From positions 1 to 64,000 of the forward strand of contig NZ_MUHR01000010.1 in NCBI RefSeq assembly GCF_002105285.1: DNA of 64,000 nt. The letters run 5' to 3'. The notes below the pieces were generated by a model. It was not told the origin of the DNA and did not search any database. It was given only the letters and a program-made list of their open reading frames with translations. The number at the start of each line of letters is the position of its first letter. Position 1 is the stretch's first letter. The position numbers were made by a program, and so were the translations under genes. Positions 26,191-37,200 of this stretch are shown piece after piece. Origin of the DNA: Planktotalea arctica. Lineage in GTDB: Bacteria > Pseudomonadota > Alphaproteobacteria > Rhodobacterales > Rhodobacteraceae.

Positions 26191-29100
26191 ATGTCCTTCT
26201 ATACAGCATTGACCGGTCTTAACGGCGCACAATCAGATATCTCGACAAGCTCGAACAACATCGCCAACGTCGGTACGACAGGTTTCAAACGTTCGCGTGC
26301 GGAATTCGGCGATATTTTCGCGACCTCTCCTTTGCAGAATAGTACGTCCTCGATTGGTTCGGGTGCGATCCTGAAGGGTGTTAAGCAGCAATTTACACAG
26401 GGCAACATTGCGTCCTCATTGAACGCGCTTGATATGGCGATTTCGGGGCAGGGTTTTTTTGCGCTCAAGCCGAGCCAGACATCGACGCAGGTTGTTTACA
26501 CGCGCAACGGCTCGTTCAATGTCGATAATAACCGCAACGTTGTTGATAGCTCTGGCCAGTTCCTTTTGACCTACCCCGTCAACGAGGACGGTTCTGTTAC
26601 GGCGAAAGATATCGACAGTGCGGTGCCGCTGCGTTTGCCCGTCACCTCGGGTGATCCGCAAGCGACGTCGATGGTTGATCTGGCGGTAAATCTGCCTGCC
26701 AACGCCGAAGTTGTCACAGACAATGAAAAGTTTAGTGGTAACTACGTTTTTGACCCCAATGATTCAGAAAGTTTTACCAACTCGACTTCGTTCACCATCT
26801 TTGATGATCTGGGTAACCCGACGATTGCGACTGTGTATTTCATCAAGACCCAGCGCGCGACGGCGGAGGATCCGACAAACAAATTCGATACTCGCTTGGT
26901 GATCAATGACGAAGTTGTTGCGCCAGATCTGGTGCCTGCGGTCAATGATAAGGGAGTTCAGATTTACATCGATCAGTTTGGCAACCAGACCACCGAAGTG
27001 CCCGATCCGAGTTATTTCGACACGGGCCGCAGTGCACCACTTTATAAGTCGGACGAGTTGAAAACGCGGCTTGCATCGGAGCCAGCTGCGCTATCGGGCG
27101 AGGCGAGCGGGTTTGATTTTGGCGAAGAGGGCACGCGCGAGATCGAGATTGTTACAAATCCGATGCTGTTTGGTGCAACCTTTGAGGCGAACTCGAACAA
27201 TCAGGGCGTATATTGGGGAAATGATTTTCTCTTGGTCAATGTAGATGATGGTACCCGTCCGGTCAGCATCGATGTTCGCGCAGGTAGCTATAATGCTGAA
27301 GAACTTGCTGCAGAAGTCGAGCGTGCGATCAATCAAGCCTATGACGACGAAAAGAAAGTCGAAATTCGCAAAGGCGCCGAAGATACAATCAATATCCAGC
27401 TTTATACATCAACGGCTGACGGCGACGTTCCGGTTGCAACCAGTGTGGAAATTGATCTTCTCGAGCCAAGTTTTGCGTCTACACAGGCAGGTATAGACGT
27501 CGCCAATCTGACGGCACCTAATTTTGACATTGATACGTTTCTTGCGCACGCGCAGGTACGGATCAATGAAACACTTAACGGAGAGTCGGCGTCTGTGCCG
27601 GGTGCTACAGATAGCCAGTTCGCCAAGATTACGACGACAAGCAAACTCACAGAGCCACCCATCAATCCACAGTCCTTTGCGTTTGAATACACCTCTCGTG
27701 ATTTGGACGTGACCGGAATTTCGAACGGGTCTGATAAGTGGGACGTGGATTACGACGAGGGTTCGTTTACGGTGAGCTTACTGGACAGTGCGCTAGTAGA
27801 GAGCGGTAAGACACTAACATTCTCGGTAGATGAACGCGCAGTTATCGTCGCTATCCCGGATGCCGCTACGACTGAAGCAGAGATTTTGGCTGCAATCAAA
27901 GTAGAAGTTGACAAGCTGTTTACTGTCGTTTCTGGATCAGACGCATTGACCTTTGCTGATGGTACTTTGACAGTTCTGGATGCGTCGGCCGATGGTGCGG
28001 CCACGTTGAGCCTTGACGTCTACGGCGTTGCTTTGAGTGTTAGTGTAATCGCCGACGAAACTGACGCTAGCGTTGCCAGCAAAATTAAAGCCGAAATTGA
28101 GGCGGCTGGATTGGGGGGGGTCTCGGTTTCAGTAAACGATGCTGTTCTCAGTATTACAGGCCCGACTTTCGAGAGCGAAAGCACTGATACAGCGATTTCC
28201 TATGCTGTGAGTGAGCAGCGCTACCTTGCCTATACAAACGCGGGAAATCGCCCTGATGTCAAAGTGTACGATCGCCAGATTGCAGTGGCCGATTCCCCAT
28301 CTGCTGATGCTCCCTCTATCGAATATGATGCAGAAGCAGAACGCTTAACGATCACGTTGACATCTGTCGCGGGCTTGTCTGTCGGTGACAGTATTATGTT
28401 GATGGGTGGCGACGAAAATGCCGTCGCGATTAATGCGCGTTCTTTTCGTATTTCGGCCTTGATTGAGCCGAATACGATTGAAATTGCGACTGGTGAACTG
28501 GGTCTGCCAGATGAGGACATCGACGTTAGTGTCGATTCGGATAACCCCTTTATTATTCTGTCAGAAGCATCCGAAGATGTGGAAGCGTTCTTTGAAGGTG
28601 AAGATCTGAAAATTGACGGATCTGCGGTAAGTTTTAACAACCAACGCATTGTGATGCGTGAGACGGACAGTGCGCGCCATTCTTACACTGATGTGGATGT
28701 GAATAGTTCGTCCAAGGAAATCTTCGGTACATTCACGGCACAACTGTCCAACGCTGTAAGCCCGACTGCTGCAGATTTTGGCCTTAGTAATTCCACGATC
28801 GAACTGGCATGGGTCGACGAGCGCGATCCTCCTGTGAAAATCCAGTATGACGCAGCAACACAGAGCATTGTGTTCAATGTTGATCATACAGCGATCGGAC
28901 CCGGTGCAGCGATCAGCAACGTGTCAGCGGTGCAGATTTCTTCTGGCTATGCTGAAAGTGTGAACGCAATCGGGCTTGGCGGTACAAGCAACGCAAGCAA
29001 GATGACGATTACAGCCGCTACCAAAGTGCAGGGAGCGCCGTTTATTTTTGACGGTGGCGTTGTGGGTAGTGGCCCTGATCGGTTTGGCGCAAAAGTGAGA

Positions 29101-30390
29101 TATGATCGTGATACGAGCGCGTTTACCTTCGAAAGCGGTACAACGGGTAAAGCAGTACGTGCGAACAAGGCGTTGGGGGTTGATAGCGATCAACAGGCCT
29201 CCAACATTCAAGTTGGGCGTTATGAAATTGACGCATTAACAGGTGCTGCAGTTACTGGTGATGGCACGATTGATCTTGCGTCGCGTGTTCTTACACTTGG
29301 CAACAGCCAGCTAATGGGTGTTGGCGCGGACAGCAACGTCAGTTTCACAGAAGGTACTGGCCTGAAGTCGGAGCCAGCAAAGGCAATTGGAGGACCTGCG
29401 AAAGACCCATTGAATAGCCAGCCGATTTTCCTGAACGCGGCAAATCTTGAAACGACGTTTAACGTATCTGTTAATGGCGTGAATGCGATCATTGAAATTC
29501 CAGGTGGCAACTATATCGGCACAACTTTGGCCGATCTTTTGCAGCAGCGCATCAATCAGATGCGCGATGCGGAAACGGGCCAGACGATCGGTGGCGTGAC
29601 GGTGAAATATCAGCCAGATGAGAACAACTTTGTCTTTACCACCGGTACGACGGGTGACACATCGACGATCCGTGTAAAAGGGCCTGCAAAGCTGGGGCTT
29701 GATGACGTGCCTTTGGGAGTTGGCAGTGTGCCGACGATTGCGAAACTGGTGCAGGCAACCAATGAAAACGGCATTCCATTGTTCGTGAACGAGAATGGTG
29801 AGATCGTCGATTCAGAGCCGGACAATCTGGTTGAAGATTACTATCCACTGTACTTGGATGAGGGCGAATTGACCTTCGATAAAACTGGTAAACTGATCAG
29901 TCCGCAGGGTCTAACGCGCTATGAATCGCAAAGTGATACGTTCTCGATTTCGCTTGATATCGATTACAGTGCATCATCGCAGCTTGCGACGCCTTTTGCG
30001 GTGAACAATCTTGAGCAGAACGGTTTCACATCCGGTCGACTGGACGGTTTGAGCATTGATGCAACCGGCTTGCTTCGGGCGAACTACACCAATGGTCAGA
30101 ACAAGCCGCTTGGTAAGATCGTACTGGCCAACTTCAACAACCAGAATGGTTTGAAGCAGGTTGGGAATGCCACGTTTGTTGAGACCGCCGCATCGGGTGA
30201 ACCGCTGATTGGTGAAGCGGGAACCGAAGGGTTTGGATCTATTCAATCGGGTGCGCTTGAACGCTCGAACGTGGATATTACCGAAGAGCTGGTGAACCTG
30301 ATCACGGCGCAGCGAAACTTCCAGGCGTCCTCGAAGGCGATTGAAACATCAACGCAGCTGACCCAGACAATCATCAATATCCGGACCTAA
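26191..30390 (+). CDS. flgE: Giant hook protein FlgE, 1399 aa
   Basis: The N-terminus (MSFYTALTGLNGAQSDISTS, SNNIANVGTTGFKRSRAEFGD) and C-terminus (ELVNLITAQRNFQASSKAI...) are classical FlgE. FlgE is usually about 400-450 aa, so about 950 extra residues lie in the surface-exposed middle. That part contains several beta-rich, flagellin-IN-like units (for instance TLTFSVDERAVIVAIPDAAT and TLSLDVYGVALSVSVIADET, about 65 residues apart). No frameshift or stop breaks it. GGAGAG precedes the ATG. A G8 run lies inside (28113-28120). Confidence 0.95.
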   Translation: MSFYTALTGLNGAQSDISTSSNNIANVGTTGFKRSRAEFGDIFATSPLQNSTSSIGSGAILKGVKQQFTQGNIASSLNALDMAISGQGFFALKPSQTSTQVVYTRNGSFNVDNNRNVVDSSGQFLLTYPVNEDGSVTAKDIDSAVPLRLPVTSGDPQATSMVDLAVNLPANAEVVTDNEKFSGNYVFDPNDSESFTNSTSFTIFDDLGNPTIATVYFIKTQRATAEDPTNKFDTRLVINDEVVAPDLVPAVNDKGVQIYIDQFGNQTTEVPDPSYFDTGRSAPLYKSDELKTRLASEPAALSGEASGFDFGEEGTREIEIVTNPMLFGATFEANSNNQGVYWGNDFLLVNVDDGTRPVSIDVRAGSYNAEELAAEVERAINQAYDDEKKVEIRKGAEDTINIQLYTSTADGDVPVATSVEIDLLEPSFASTQAGIDVANLTAPNFDIDTFLAHAQVRINETLNGESASVPGATDSQFAKITTTSKLTEPPINPQSFAFEYTSRDLDVTGISNGSDKWDVDYDEGSFTVSLLDSALVESGKTLTFSVDERAVIVAIPDAATTEAEILAAIKVEVDKLFTVVSGSDALTFADGTLTVLDASADGAATLSLDVYGVALSVSVIADETDASVASKIKAEIEAAGLGGVSVSVNDAVLSITGPTFESESTDTAISYAVSEQRYLAYTNAGNRPDVKVYDRQIAVADSPSADAPSIEYDAEAERLTITLTSVAGLSVGDSIMLMGGDENAVAINARSFRISALIEPNTIEIATGELGLPDEDIDVSVDSDNPFIILSEASEDVEAFFEGEDLKIDGSAVSFNNQRIVMRETDSARHSYTDVDVNSSSKEIFGTFTAQLSNAVSPTAADFGLSNSTIELAWVDERDPPVKIQYDAATQSIVFNVDHTAIGPGAAISNVSAVQISSGYAESVNAIGLGGTSNASKMTITAATKVQGAPFIFDGGVVGSGPDRFGAKVRYDRDTSAFTFESGTTGKAVRANKALGVDSDQQASNIQVGRYEIDALTGAAVTGDGTIDLASRVLTLGNSQLMGVGADSNVSFTEGTGLKSEPAKAIGGPAKDPLNSQPIFLNAANLETTFNVSVNGVNAIIEIPGGNYIGTTLADLLQQRINQMRDAETGQTIGGVTVKYQPDENNFVFTTGTTGDTSTIRVKGPAKLGLDDVPLGVGSVPTIAKLVQATNENGIPLFVNENGEIVDSEPDNLVEDYYPLYLDEGELTFDKTGKLISPQGLTRYESQSDTFSISLDIDYSASSQLATPFAVNNLEQNGFTSGRLDGLSIDATGLLRANYTNGQNKPLGKIVLANFNNQNGLKQVGNATFVETAASGEPLIGEAGTEGFGSIQSGALERSNVDITEELVNLITAQRNFQASSKAIETSTQLTQTIINIRT
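28113..28120 (+). repeat. G8 homopolymer inside flgE
   Basis: Eight consecutive G bases encode Leu-Gly-Gly-Val in the middle of flgE. Slippage would truncate the hook protein. A single tract of this length is suggestive of phase variation at most. Confidence 0.4.
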
Positions 30391-30408
30391 GTGAATATTT
30401 GATAAATT

Positions 30409-30431
30409 GGCCCGCGCTTTTGGCGTGGGCC
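30409..30431 (+). terminator. Hairpin between flgE and flgF
   Basis: GGCCCGCGC and GCGTGGGCC form a 9-bp stem (one G-T pair) with a TTTTG loop, followed by GTTTCC rather than a long T run. It may attenuate transcription or stabilise the flgBCDE mRNA rather than stop fully. Confidence 0.5.
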
Positions 30432-30453
30432 GTTTCCTTGGAGAGGGGACACC

Positions 30454-31218
30454 ATGGATCGTAACATCCACATTGCTTTGAACAATATGCGCAATATTAG
30501 CTCGGAATTAACGGTCAATGCGCAGAACATGGCCAATGTGAATGTGCCGGGATATCGCGCTGATCTGACCGTGACGCGGGAGGCGCAGTTCGTTGAGGCC
30601 TTTGATCAGTTCCGCTCGCGGGTCTTTAGCCAAGAAAGCGGCGAGTCGTTGTTTTCCGCGGAACAAGGCAATTTGCAAAACACTGGCGAGCCGCTTGATG
30701 CGGCTATTCGCGGCGAGGGATATTTCTTTGTCGAGCCAAGCAGTGGTGCAGGGGCGGCCTTATCGCGAAGGGGTGATTTCGGATTTGATGCCGACCGCTT
30801 CTTGATTGACGGGGCTGGGAACCGGTTGCTGGATACGACACTTTTGCCAATCCAGCTTCCTGAAGCGCGGCGCGTGGTTGTCGAAGAGACGGGTCAAATC
30901 CAGCTTGAGTTGTTTGGTGTGCCCGAAGGTACGTTTGTTGCGGGGCCAGTGATTGCGACGACGCTCGCACAAGATGCAGCACTGATCAAATCGCCCGACG
31001 GTCATATTCGACCTGCGAATGAAGCGGCGTTGCCACAACCGGATCAGCGCGCACGTATTTCGCAGGGTTTTCTGGAGAGCAGTAACGTCAATACGATTAC
31101 TGCTCTGGTGAAGAACATCGAAAGTCAGCGCCAGTTCGAAATGAGCGTGAAGTTCATTTCGCTTTCTAAGGAAATTGATGAAGGCACGAGCCAAATTATG
31201 CGTCTGCCCAACGGCTAA
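30454..31218 (+). CDS. flgF: FlgF, rod protein
   Basis: The 254-residue product has the rod N-terminus (MRNISSELTVNAQNMANVNVPGYRAD), a mid-domain with GEGYFFVEPSSG, and the C-terminal heptads (GFLESSNVNTITALVKNIESQRQFEM). These match FlgF of the distal rod. GGAG precedes the ATG, downstream of the flgE hairpin. Confidence 0.93.
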   Translation: MDRNIHIALNNMRNISSELTVNAQNMANVNVPGYRADLTVTREAQFVEAFDQFRSRVFSQESGESLFSAEQGNLQNTGEPLDAAIRGEGYFFVEPSSGAGAALSRRGDFGFDADRFLIDGAGNRLLDTTLLPIQLPEARRVVVEETGQIQLELFGVPEGTFVAGPVIATTLAQDAALIKSPDGHIRPANEAALPQPDQRARISQGFLESSNVNTITALVKNIESQRQFEMSVKFISLSKEIDEGTSQIMRLPNG

Positions 31219-31245
31219 TTTTAAAGTTCTAGCGTTTTTCAAGTT

Positions 31246-31261
31246 TGGCACATCAGTTGCA
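31246..31261 (+). promoter_or_regulatory. Sigma54 promoter of flgG
   Basis: TGGCACATCAGTTGCA is a perfect TGGCAC-N5-TTGC match, 36-51 bp upstream of the flgG ATG, so flgG onward can be expressed apart from flgB-F. Confidence 0.85.
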
Positions 31262-31296
31262 AACTAACATTGAATGTAAAGATTTCGGAGGGGCAA

Positions 31297-32085
31297 ATGT
31301 CGTCAAATGCTATGCACGTCGCTAAGACGGGTCTGAATGCGCAGCAAACGCGGATGCAGGTTATCGCCAACAACTTGGCCAACTTGAACACCGTTGGCTT
31401 TAAAAGCGATCGGGCAAATTTCGAGAGTTTGTTGTATCAAGTCAAGCGCGGTGGCGGTGATCAGACGTCTGAAGGAACGGCGCTTACGTCTGCTTTGGCG
31501 CTTGGTACAGGCGTTCGTGCGGTTAATACCCAGAAGTTGTATTCGCAAGGCGGGATGGTTAATACCGACAACTCGTTCGATTTGGCGATTGACGGGCAGG
31601 GGTTTTTCCAAGTGCTCATGCCTGACGCGCGCGTCGGATATACACGTAATGGATCATTTTCGCGCAGTGCCGAGGGCACGTTGACGACGGCCAGTGGTTA
31701 TGTGGTTCAGCCAGAAATTCAAATTCCTGACGATGCTACTGAGGTCAATGTCTCGCAGGACGGGATAGTGTCAGCACGCAGCGCGGATCAGGATGAGCCG
31801 CAGGAAATCGGCCAGTTGACGCTTGCATCGTTTGCTAATCCGCGTGGATTGCAGCCTGTCGGTGAGAGTTTTCTGGTGCAAACGATTGCGAGCGGGGAGC
31901 CGACAGTGGCTGCGCCGCAAGCGCAGGGCATTGGTAAACTGGTTCAAGGTTCTTTGGAATCCTCGAACGTGAATGTTGTGCAGCAGCTCGTCGAGATGAT
32001 TGAGACGCAGCGTGCGTATGAAGTCAGCTCCAAGGCGATCACATCGTCTGACGAGATGATGCGTTACATCTCAAACAACCTTTAG
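31297..32085 (+). CDS. flgG: FlgG, distal rod protein
   Basis: The 262-residue product has MQVIANNLANLNTVGFKSDR near the N-terminus, the DGQGFFQVLMPDARVGYTRN segment, and the C-terminal LESSNVNVVQQLVEMIETQRAYE motif of FlgG. The ATG at 31297 is preceded by CGGAGGGG; an upstream in-frame TTG is rejected. It starts the flgGHIJKL run. Confidence 0.96.
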   Translation: MSSNAMHVAKTGLNAQQTRMQVIANNLANLNTVGFKSDRANFESLLYQVKRGGGDQTSEGTALTSALALGTGVRAVNTQKLYSQGGMVNTDNSFDLAIDGQGFFQVLMPDARVGYTRNGSFSRSAEGTLTTASGYVVQPEIQIPDDATEVNVSQDGIVSARSADQDEPQEIGQLTLASFANPRGLQPVGESFLVQTIASGEPTVAAPQAQGIGKLVQGSLESSNVNVVQQLVEMIETQRAYEVSSKAITSSDEMMRYISNNL

Positions 32086-32094
32086 AGGGCTGCT

Positions 32095-32745
32095 ATGACA
32101 TTTCTTCAAAAGCTGGTTTTGCTGGCATCTTTGAGCGCGCTTGGCGCCTGCTCTACCTATGTCGAAGATCAAGCAAGCCGCGCCTTTCAGCCTGTTATTC
32201 CAGAGCCGAACCAGCGGACAGCGCCTGCCGATGGCAGCATTTATCACGCTGGCGCGTCTGGCTTGTTTGCGGTGGAGCAGCGTGCATCAAAGGTCGGGGA
32301 TATTCTGACTGTTGCGTTGAATGAATCCTTCCAAGCGACCAAGTCGCAAAGTGCGACGTCTGGCAAAACAGAGAGTTTGTCGGCTCAGGTTCCGGGTCTG
32401 CTGGATTTGCCAGCGGCTACGCTTGGATCAGCGCAGAACTTTGAAGGTACCGGTGCCGCTGAGCAGTCCAACTCATTCACAGGTCTGGTGACGGTGAGTG
32501 TTGTGCGCGAACTGGGGAACGGCAATCTTGAGATTTTGGGGCAAAAGAAGCTGACCCTGAATAACGGTGATGAATACGTGAGGGTCAGCGGTATTGTGCG
32601 GCGGGGTGATATCAGCCCGTCCAATGTGGTGAATTCCAACAGACTGGCCAATGCCGAGATTACCTACATTGGGGCAGGGGACGTTGCTGATACTGCAAAG
32701 CGTGGCTTTCTGGCGCGCGCTTTTTCCGCTGTGAATCCGATTTAG
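32095..32745 (+). CDS. flgH: FlgH, L-ring lipoprotein
   Basis: The 216-residue product has a lipobox LGAC at residues 16-19. The FlgH core follows: a [30 protein letters not shown]-type segment (residues ~43-72), then a [20 protein letters not shown] segment and [20 protein letters not shown] near the middle. It builds the outer-membrane L-ring, which FlgP and FlgT would surround. Confidence 0.96.
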   Translation: MTFLQKLVLLASLSALGACSTYVEDQASRAFQPVIPEPNQRTAPADGSIYHAGASGLFAVEQRASKVGDILTVALNESFQATKSQSATSGKTESLSAQVPGLLDLPAATLGSAQNFEGTGAAEQSNSFTGLVTVSVVRELGNGNLEILGQKKLTLNNGDEYVRVSGIVRRGDISPSNVVNSNRLANAEITYIGAGDVADTAKRGFLARAFSAVNPI

Positions 32746-32752
32746 GTTTGGC

Positions 32753-33889
32753 ATGATGAGACTTTCTCGCCTTTTTCTTCGCGCGTTCACCATTTGGGCA
32801 TTGGTGCTTTGCACCACGGCGGCGCACGCGGATCGGATCAAAGATCTGGCGAGCATGGCCGGCGTGCGCAGCAATCAACTTGTTGGATACGGCTTGGTGG
32901 TTGGCCTGTCTGGTACGGGCGACGGCGATTTGGGGATTACCCTGCAATCGTTGCAATCAATGGTGTCGAGGTTCGGCATGGTGACCGAGCAAGCGGCGCT
33001 GGATGGCACGAATGCGGCCGCGGTGATGGTGACGGCCGATTTGCCCGCGTTTGTGAAGCCGGGTCAAACCTTGGATGTGACCGTCTCTGCGCTTGGATCG
33101 GCGGAATCGTTGCGCGGTGGTACGCTTTTGATGACGCCAATGCTTGGGGTGGACGGTGAAACCTATGCGCTGGCGCAGGGCAATCTTCTGGTGGGCGGTT
33201 TCGGCGTGTCGGGTGATGATGGTTCTTCGCTTACGGTAAATGTGCCGACGGTGGGTCGCGTGCCGCAAGGTGCCAGCGTCGAGAAGATGGTGGAAAATCC
33301 GTTTATCACCAATGAATATCTTGTGCTCAATCTGCACCTCGCAGATTTTTCAACGGCGTCAAATGTTGCCGATGCAATTAATGTTGTTTTTGGCGGTGAT
33401 ACCGCTGTCCCGATTGATGCGTCTTCGATCAGGGTTCTGGCACCGACTGATTTGTCCCAGAAAGTTGCCTTTGCCAGTTTAATCGAGCAGGTTGAGGTCC
33501 AGCCTGCTGCGCCGCCTGCTCAAGTCATCGTGAATTCCCGCACGGGGACGGTTGTGATCGGTGGCAATGTGAATGTCACGCCTGCAGTTATTACCCACGG
33601 CAGTTTGACGGTACGCATTCGTGAGGACACGGTTCCGACACTGACCAATGAAACGATTGTCACCGATGATTTGGTGGTAACCGCGCCTGCAGAGCCGGTT
33701 GTGACGCAGAACACTGAAATCGACGTGGATGAGCCAGAAGTGCGGGCGTTCTTGTTCGATCCGGGCGTAAGTTTGAGTGACGTGGTCGATGCGATCAACG
33801 CGATCGGGGCAACTCCCTCTGATCTCGTGGCGATCCTCGAGGCGTTGAAAGTAGCAGGTGCGCTACGTGCGCAGCTTATCATTATTTAA
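32753..33889 (+). CDS. flgI: FlgI, P-ring protein
   Basis: The 378-residue product has a signal peptide ending AAHAD. Typical FlgI blocks are [40 protein letters not shown] and the C-terminal [20 protein letters not shown]. It starts at ATG 32753 or 32756. The gene lies 7 bp after flgH. Its chaperone FlgA is encoded at 5.4 kb. Confidence 0.97.
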   Translation: MMRLSRLFLRAFTIWALVLCTTAAHADRIKDLASMAGVRSNQLVGYGLVVGLSGTGDGDLGITLQSLQSMVSRFGMVTEQAALDGTNAAAVMVTADLPAFVKPGQTLDVTVSALGSAESLRGGTLLMTPMLGVDGETYALAQGNLLVGGFGVSGDDGSSLTVNVPTVGRVPQGASVEKMVENPFITNEYLVLNLHLADFSTASNVADAINVVFGGDTAVPIDASSIRVLAPTDLSQKVAFASLIEQVEVQPAAPPAQVIVNSRTGTVVIGGNVNVTPAVITHGSLTVRIREDTVPTLTNETIVTDDLVVTAPAEPVVTQNTEIDVDEPEVRAFLFDPGVSLSDVVDAINAIGATPSDLVAILEALKVAGALRAQLIII

Positions 33890-33910
33890 CAATTATACGG
33901 CGGATGCGAG

Positions 33911-34234
33911 ATGACGACGATCAGTGCCACAGCGTTGAAAATGGCGGTTGCCCCGGGCGTGCGTGCCGATCCTTTGCAAAGTACAGGGCCGTCTGATCGT
34001 GACAAATTGGAAGAGGTTGCTGGACAGTTCGAAGCCTTGTTCGTGAAATCCATCTTATCGAGTGCGCGTTCTGCACAACTTGCTGATCCATTGCTAAATA
34101 GTGAGGCTACAAAGACGTTTAACTCTATGCTGGACCAAGAATATGCCACGGCCCTTTCCAAGCGAGAGACGCTTGGCATTGCAGACGCGCTCGTAGGGCA
34201 ATTCCAGCACAGAGTTTCTGACGGGGACGTTTAA
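33911..34234 (+). CDS. flgJ: Short FlgJ rod-cap protein without muramidase domain
   Basis: The 107-residue product has only the N-terminal rod-cap domain (LEEVAGQFEALFVKSILSSAR, then a 'NSMLDQEYATALSKRETLGIADAL' region). The peptidoglycan-hydrolase domain of enterobacterial FlgJ is absent, as in many alphaproteobacteria, which use a separate enzyme. The DUF882-type peptidase encoded seven kilobases downstream is a candidate for that. flgK follows 2 bp later. Confidence 0.9.
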   Translation: MTTISATALKMAVAPGVRADPLQSTGPSDRDKLEEVAGQFEALFVKSILSSARSAQLADPLLNSEATKTFNSMLDQEYATALSKRETLGIADALVGQFQHRVSDGDV

Positions 34235-34236
34235 AC

Positions 34237-37200
34237 ATGGCGAGTTTACTGGATATCGGGCGCAGTGCTATTCTGGCGCAGCGTGAAGCGCTGAATGTCA
34301 CAGGTCAGAATATTGTTAACGCCAATACCGAGGGGTATCGTCGGCGTGACGCAACTCTGACAGAAGTCTTTGGAGTTCAAAGCGAGCTGACGGCGTTGAC
34401 ATCGCAGGTCGGTTTAGGTGTGAAACTCGGAGAGGTTCGGCGCGCATACGATTCGTTTTTGTCTGAAAGCACACGATCGGCATCAGCGCGGTTTGAGGCC
34501 TCTGACGCGTTTGTTGGCAAGTTGGAGCAGTTAGAAAATACCATTTTGCCAAATGACGGTGATTTGGGTGTTGCACTGACTGCGTTTTTTGAAAGGCTTG
34601 GCCAGATTGCGGCCAATCCGGGCGATCTCGCGCCGCGTGCGGCTGCTATCGAGATGGGGCACACGGTAAGCAGCGCCTTCAATACGACGGCGTTGTTGCT
34701 GGGTGATTTGCAGTCGGGCACATTTTCTGAGATCGAAACGCGGCTGATGGAGGTTAATCAAAACCTCGACGCTCTCGGGGCTTTGAATGGGCAGTTGCGA
34801 TCTTCAAATTTGGGGGGCACGCCGCCCAACAGTCTTTTGGATGAACGCGATCGTTTGATTGATACGATTTCCGCTAAGGTGCCGCTTGTTGTTACGATTG
34901 GCGAGCGTTTTGATGCAGAATTGCGGATGGGTGCATCAGCGGCTAGCCCCGTTATTCTGAGTGGCGAAGATGCCAAGACATTGAGCGCGACACAGACAAA
35001 CGATGGCAATTTGCTGTTTCGGATCGGATCAGGGCAGATTGTGTCCCAGTTCGAATCCGGAGAGTTGCGCGGACTGGTTGACGCCTATGGAACAACGCGG
35101 CGCGCACTTGATGAGTTGGATACTCTTGCGCGCAATTTCAGTGGCGAAATGAACGAGCAGCATGCGCAGGGGATTGATCTGGAAGGGCAGCTTGGCAAAG
35201 AACTATTCGCAGTTGCGCAGTTTTCGCCGGTTGCAAGTCAAGCCAACAAGGGCAGTGCAGAGGTGAGCGTGAATCTGGTTCCAGGGCGTGCGGATCAGTT
35301 ATCGCAGATGTCGATGACATTTAATGCGCAGACCGATCATTGGGTTTTGGCAGATGATACTGGCGCGACGCTGGGTACGGGGCGAAGCCGGATCGAAATC
35401 GATGGTGCAGTTATAGATGTGAGCGGAGCTGCGCAGGATCAGGACAAATTTACTCTGGTGCGCGATCCAGGAGATGCGTCGCGTCTTACGTTCCTTTTGC
35501 GCCGCTCGGAGGAGATTGCTGCTGCGTCCACTGTGGTTGTCTATCCTGATACAACCAACTTGGGCACTGCGACGCTTGTTGCAAATAGCGCGTCGCAAGA
35601 GGTGTCGGGCTTGCCGTCCTTAACGGATACGTTGGCAAACAATCTCTCTCCGGTTGCAGCACAGACGTTTTTACGTGCAGGCGTCGTGGGAAGTATTCCG
35701 AGGGGAACACAAGAAATCACTCTTGCCAGTCTAGCGACGCAGACAACTGGATCGGTCTTTGCGCAAGAAGGTGCAGACATTGCAGCGATCACATTGGTGC
35801 TGGATGGAGCGAGCCATAGTTTTGCATTGAGTCCGGAATCTGTCGGTGCACTGGCCTGGGAATCTGGAGAGGAAATTGCCCATTATTTGAATATGGGTGT
35901 TCTTCAAAGCGGAAGCGGGCAGACGCTTGCTGATCTGGGTATTAGTGTGTCCGGGTCCGGCAGTGGTTTGGCCTTTGCTTCGGATGCCTCCAGCGTCTTT
36001 AGCGGGCTGTCAGCGGTTTCTTCTTCGGGCAACTCGCTTGGCACAAACGTGTTGGCTGAGCAGGCTGCATCCGACATTCGGATTTTCACCCGGGAAGGGC
36101 GCCAGATTGCTGGAGCTCCTTTACCGGTTGATGAGGTATCGCAACTGTTGACTGTCGAAAACGGTTTCAACCCGGAAGCAGAATATCGCGCCGACTATAA
36201 CACCATCACCAGCGGTACAGGGTATCGCGGAATGAGTGTTATTCAGAACCGCGCCGGTGTTGATCCGTTAAGCAGTGGTCTTAATGTAGTGTCCTCGACG
36301 TTGGTTGGTTTGCGCGGTAGCAATGATGGACTAGTGTCGGCCGATAGCAAGCTGAATTCCACGGTGGCCCAGACCCTTACGCTGGAAGTTTCGACGGGGG
36401 CGGTGCGTTCATTCTCGATTCCGCCTGCGGTTGATGCCGCCTATGTTGCGCAAAGCGCCAACGAAACGTTCGCAGCGATGGGTGTCACGGCGAATGCGAT
36501 GACGGCGATGCGTTTAACCCTTGACGCCCCTCTCAGTGGCATTGCCCAGTTTGACTTGACTGGCAGCAATGGCGTGCCTTTGACGATCACTGCGCAAGTG
36601 AGCAATGGCGATCTAAGCGAGCTCGTGAATAGTGTGAATGGCAGGAGCGAGGAGACTGGTGTGCGCGCCGAACTGTCGCTTTCGACAGGATCGCTTACAT
36701 TGGTGCACGACGACGGTTTCGACATTGGAATTAGCAATGTTGCTTTGCAGGATATCGGGTTCACTGTTGCGGTTTTGGATCAGGAGTTCCAGCCTTTGGC
36801 GCTTGATGGTAATGCCGTACCTGCATTCGAAACGGCTTTGAGCAGCGAGATGCGTGTCAGTGGCACTGTGCAATTTGCCAGTGGCGCACAGTTTGATATT
36901 AAGAGTGCGCAGGTTGGCAAAGAATTGAACACATTAAGCTCGGTAGCTGAGCCAATGATTGGCGGCTTGGTCACGCGTCAGTTTACAGATGGTGGCACAA
37001 GTGCAGCACTACGATTCGGGGTAGATCCGGTAATCGACGGCGCTGCTTTGAGTGTGGATGGCACACAGGTGCATGCTCCGTCGGCGCAGTTCAAGACCGA
37101 AGTAAAGCTTGCAGGTGTAGTAACCTTTAGCGCGGATGTGAGCGGTGGAGGGGTGCCTTCGGCCCAGCAGGTTGCAATCAATACTGCTGCGCAGCTTCGT

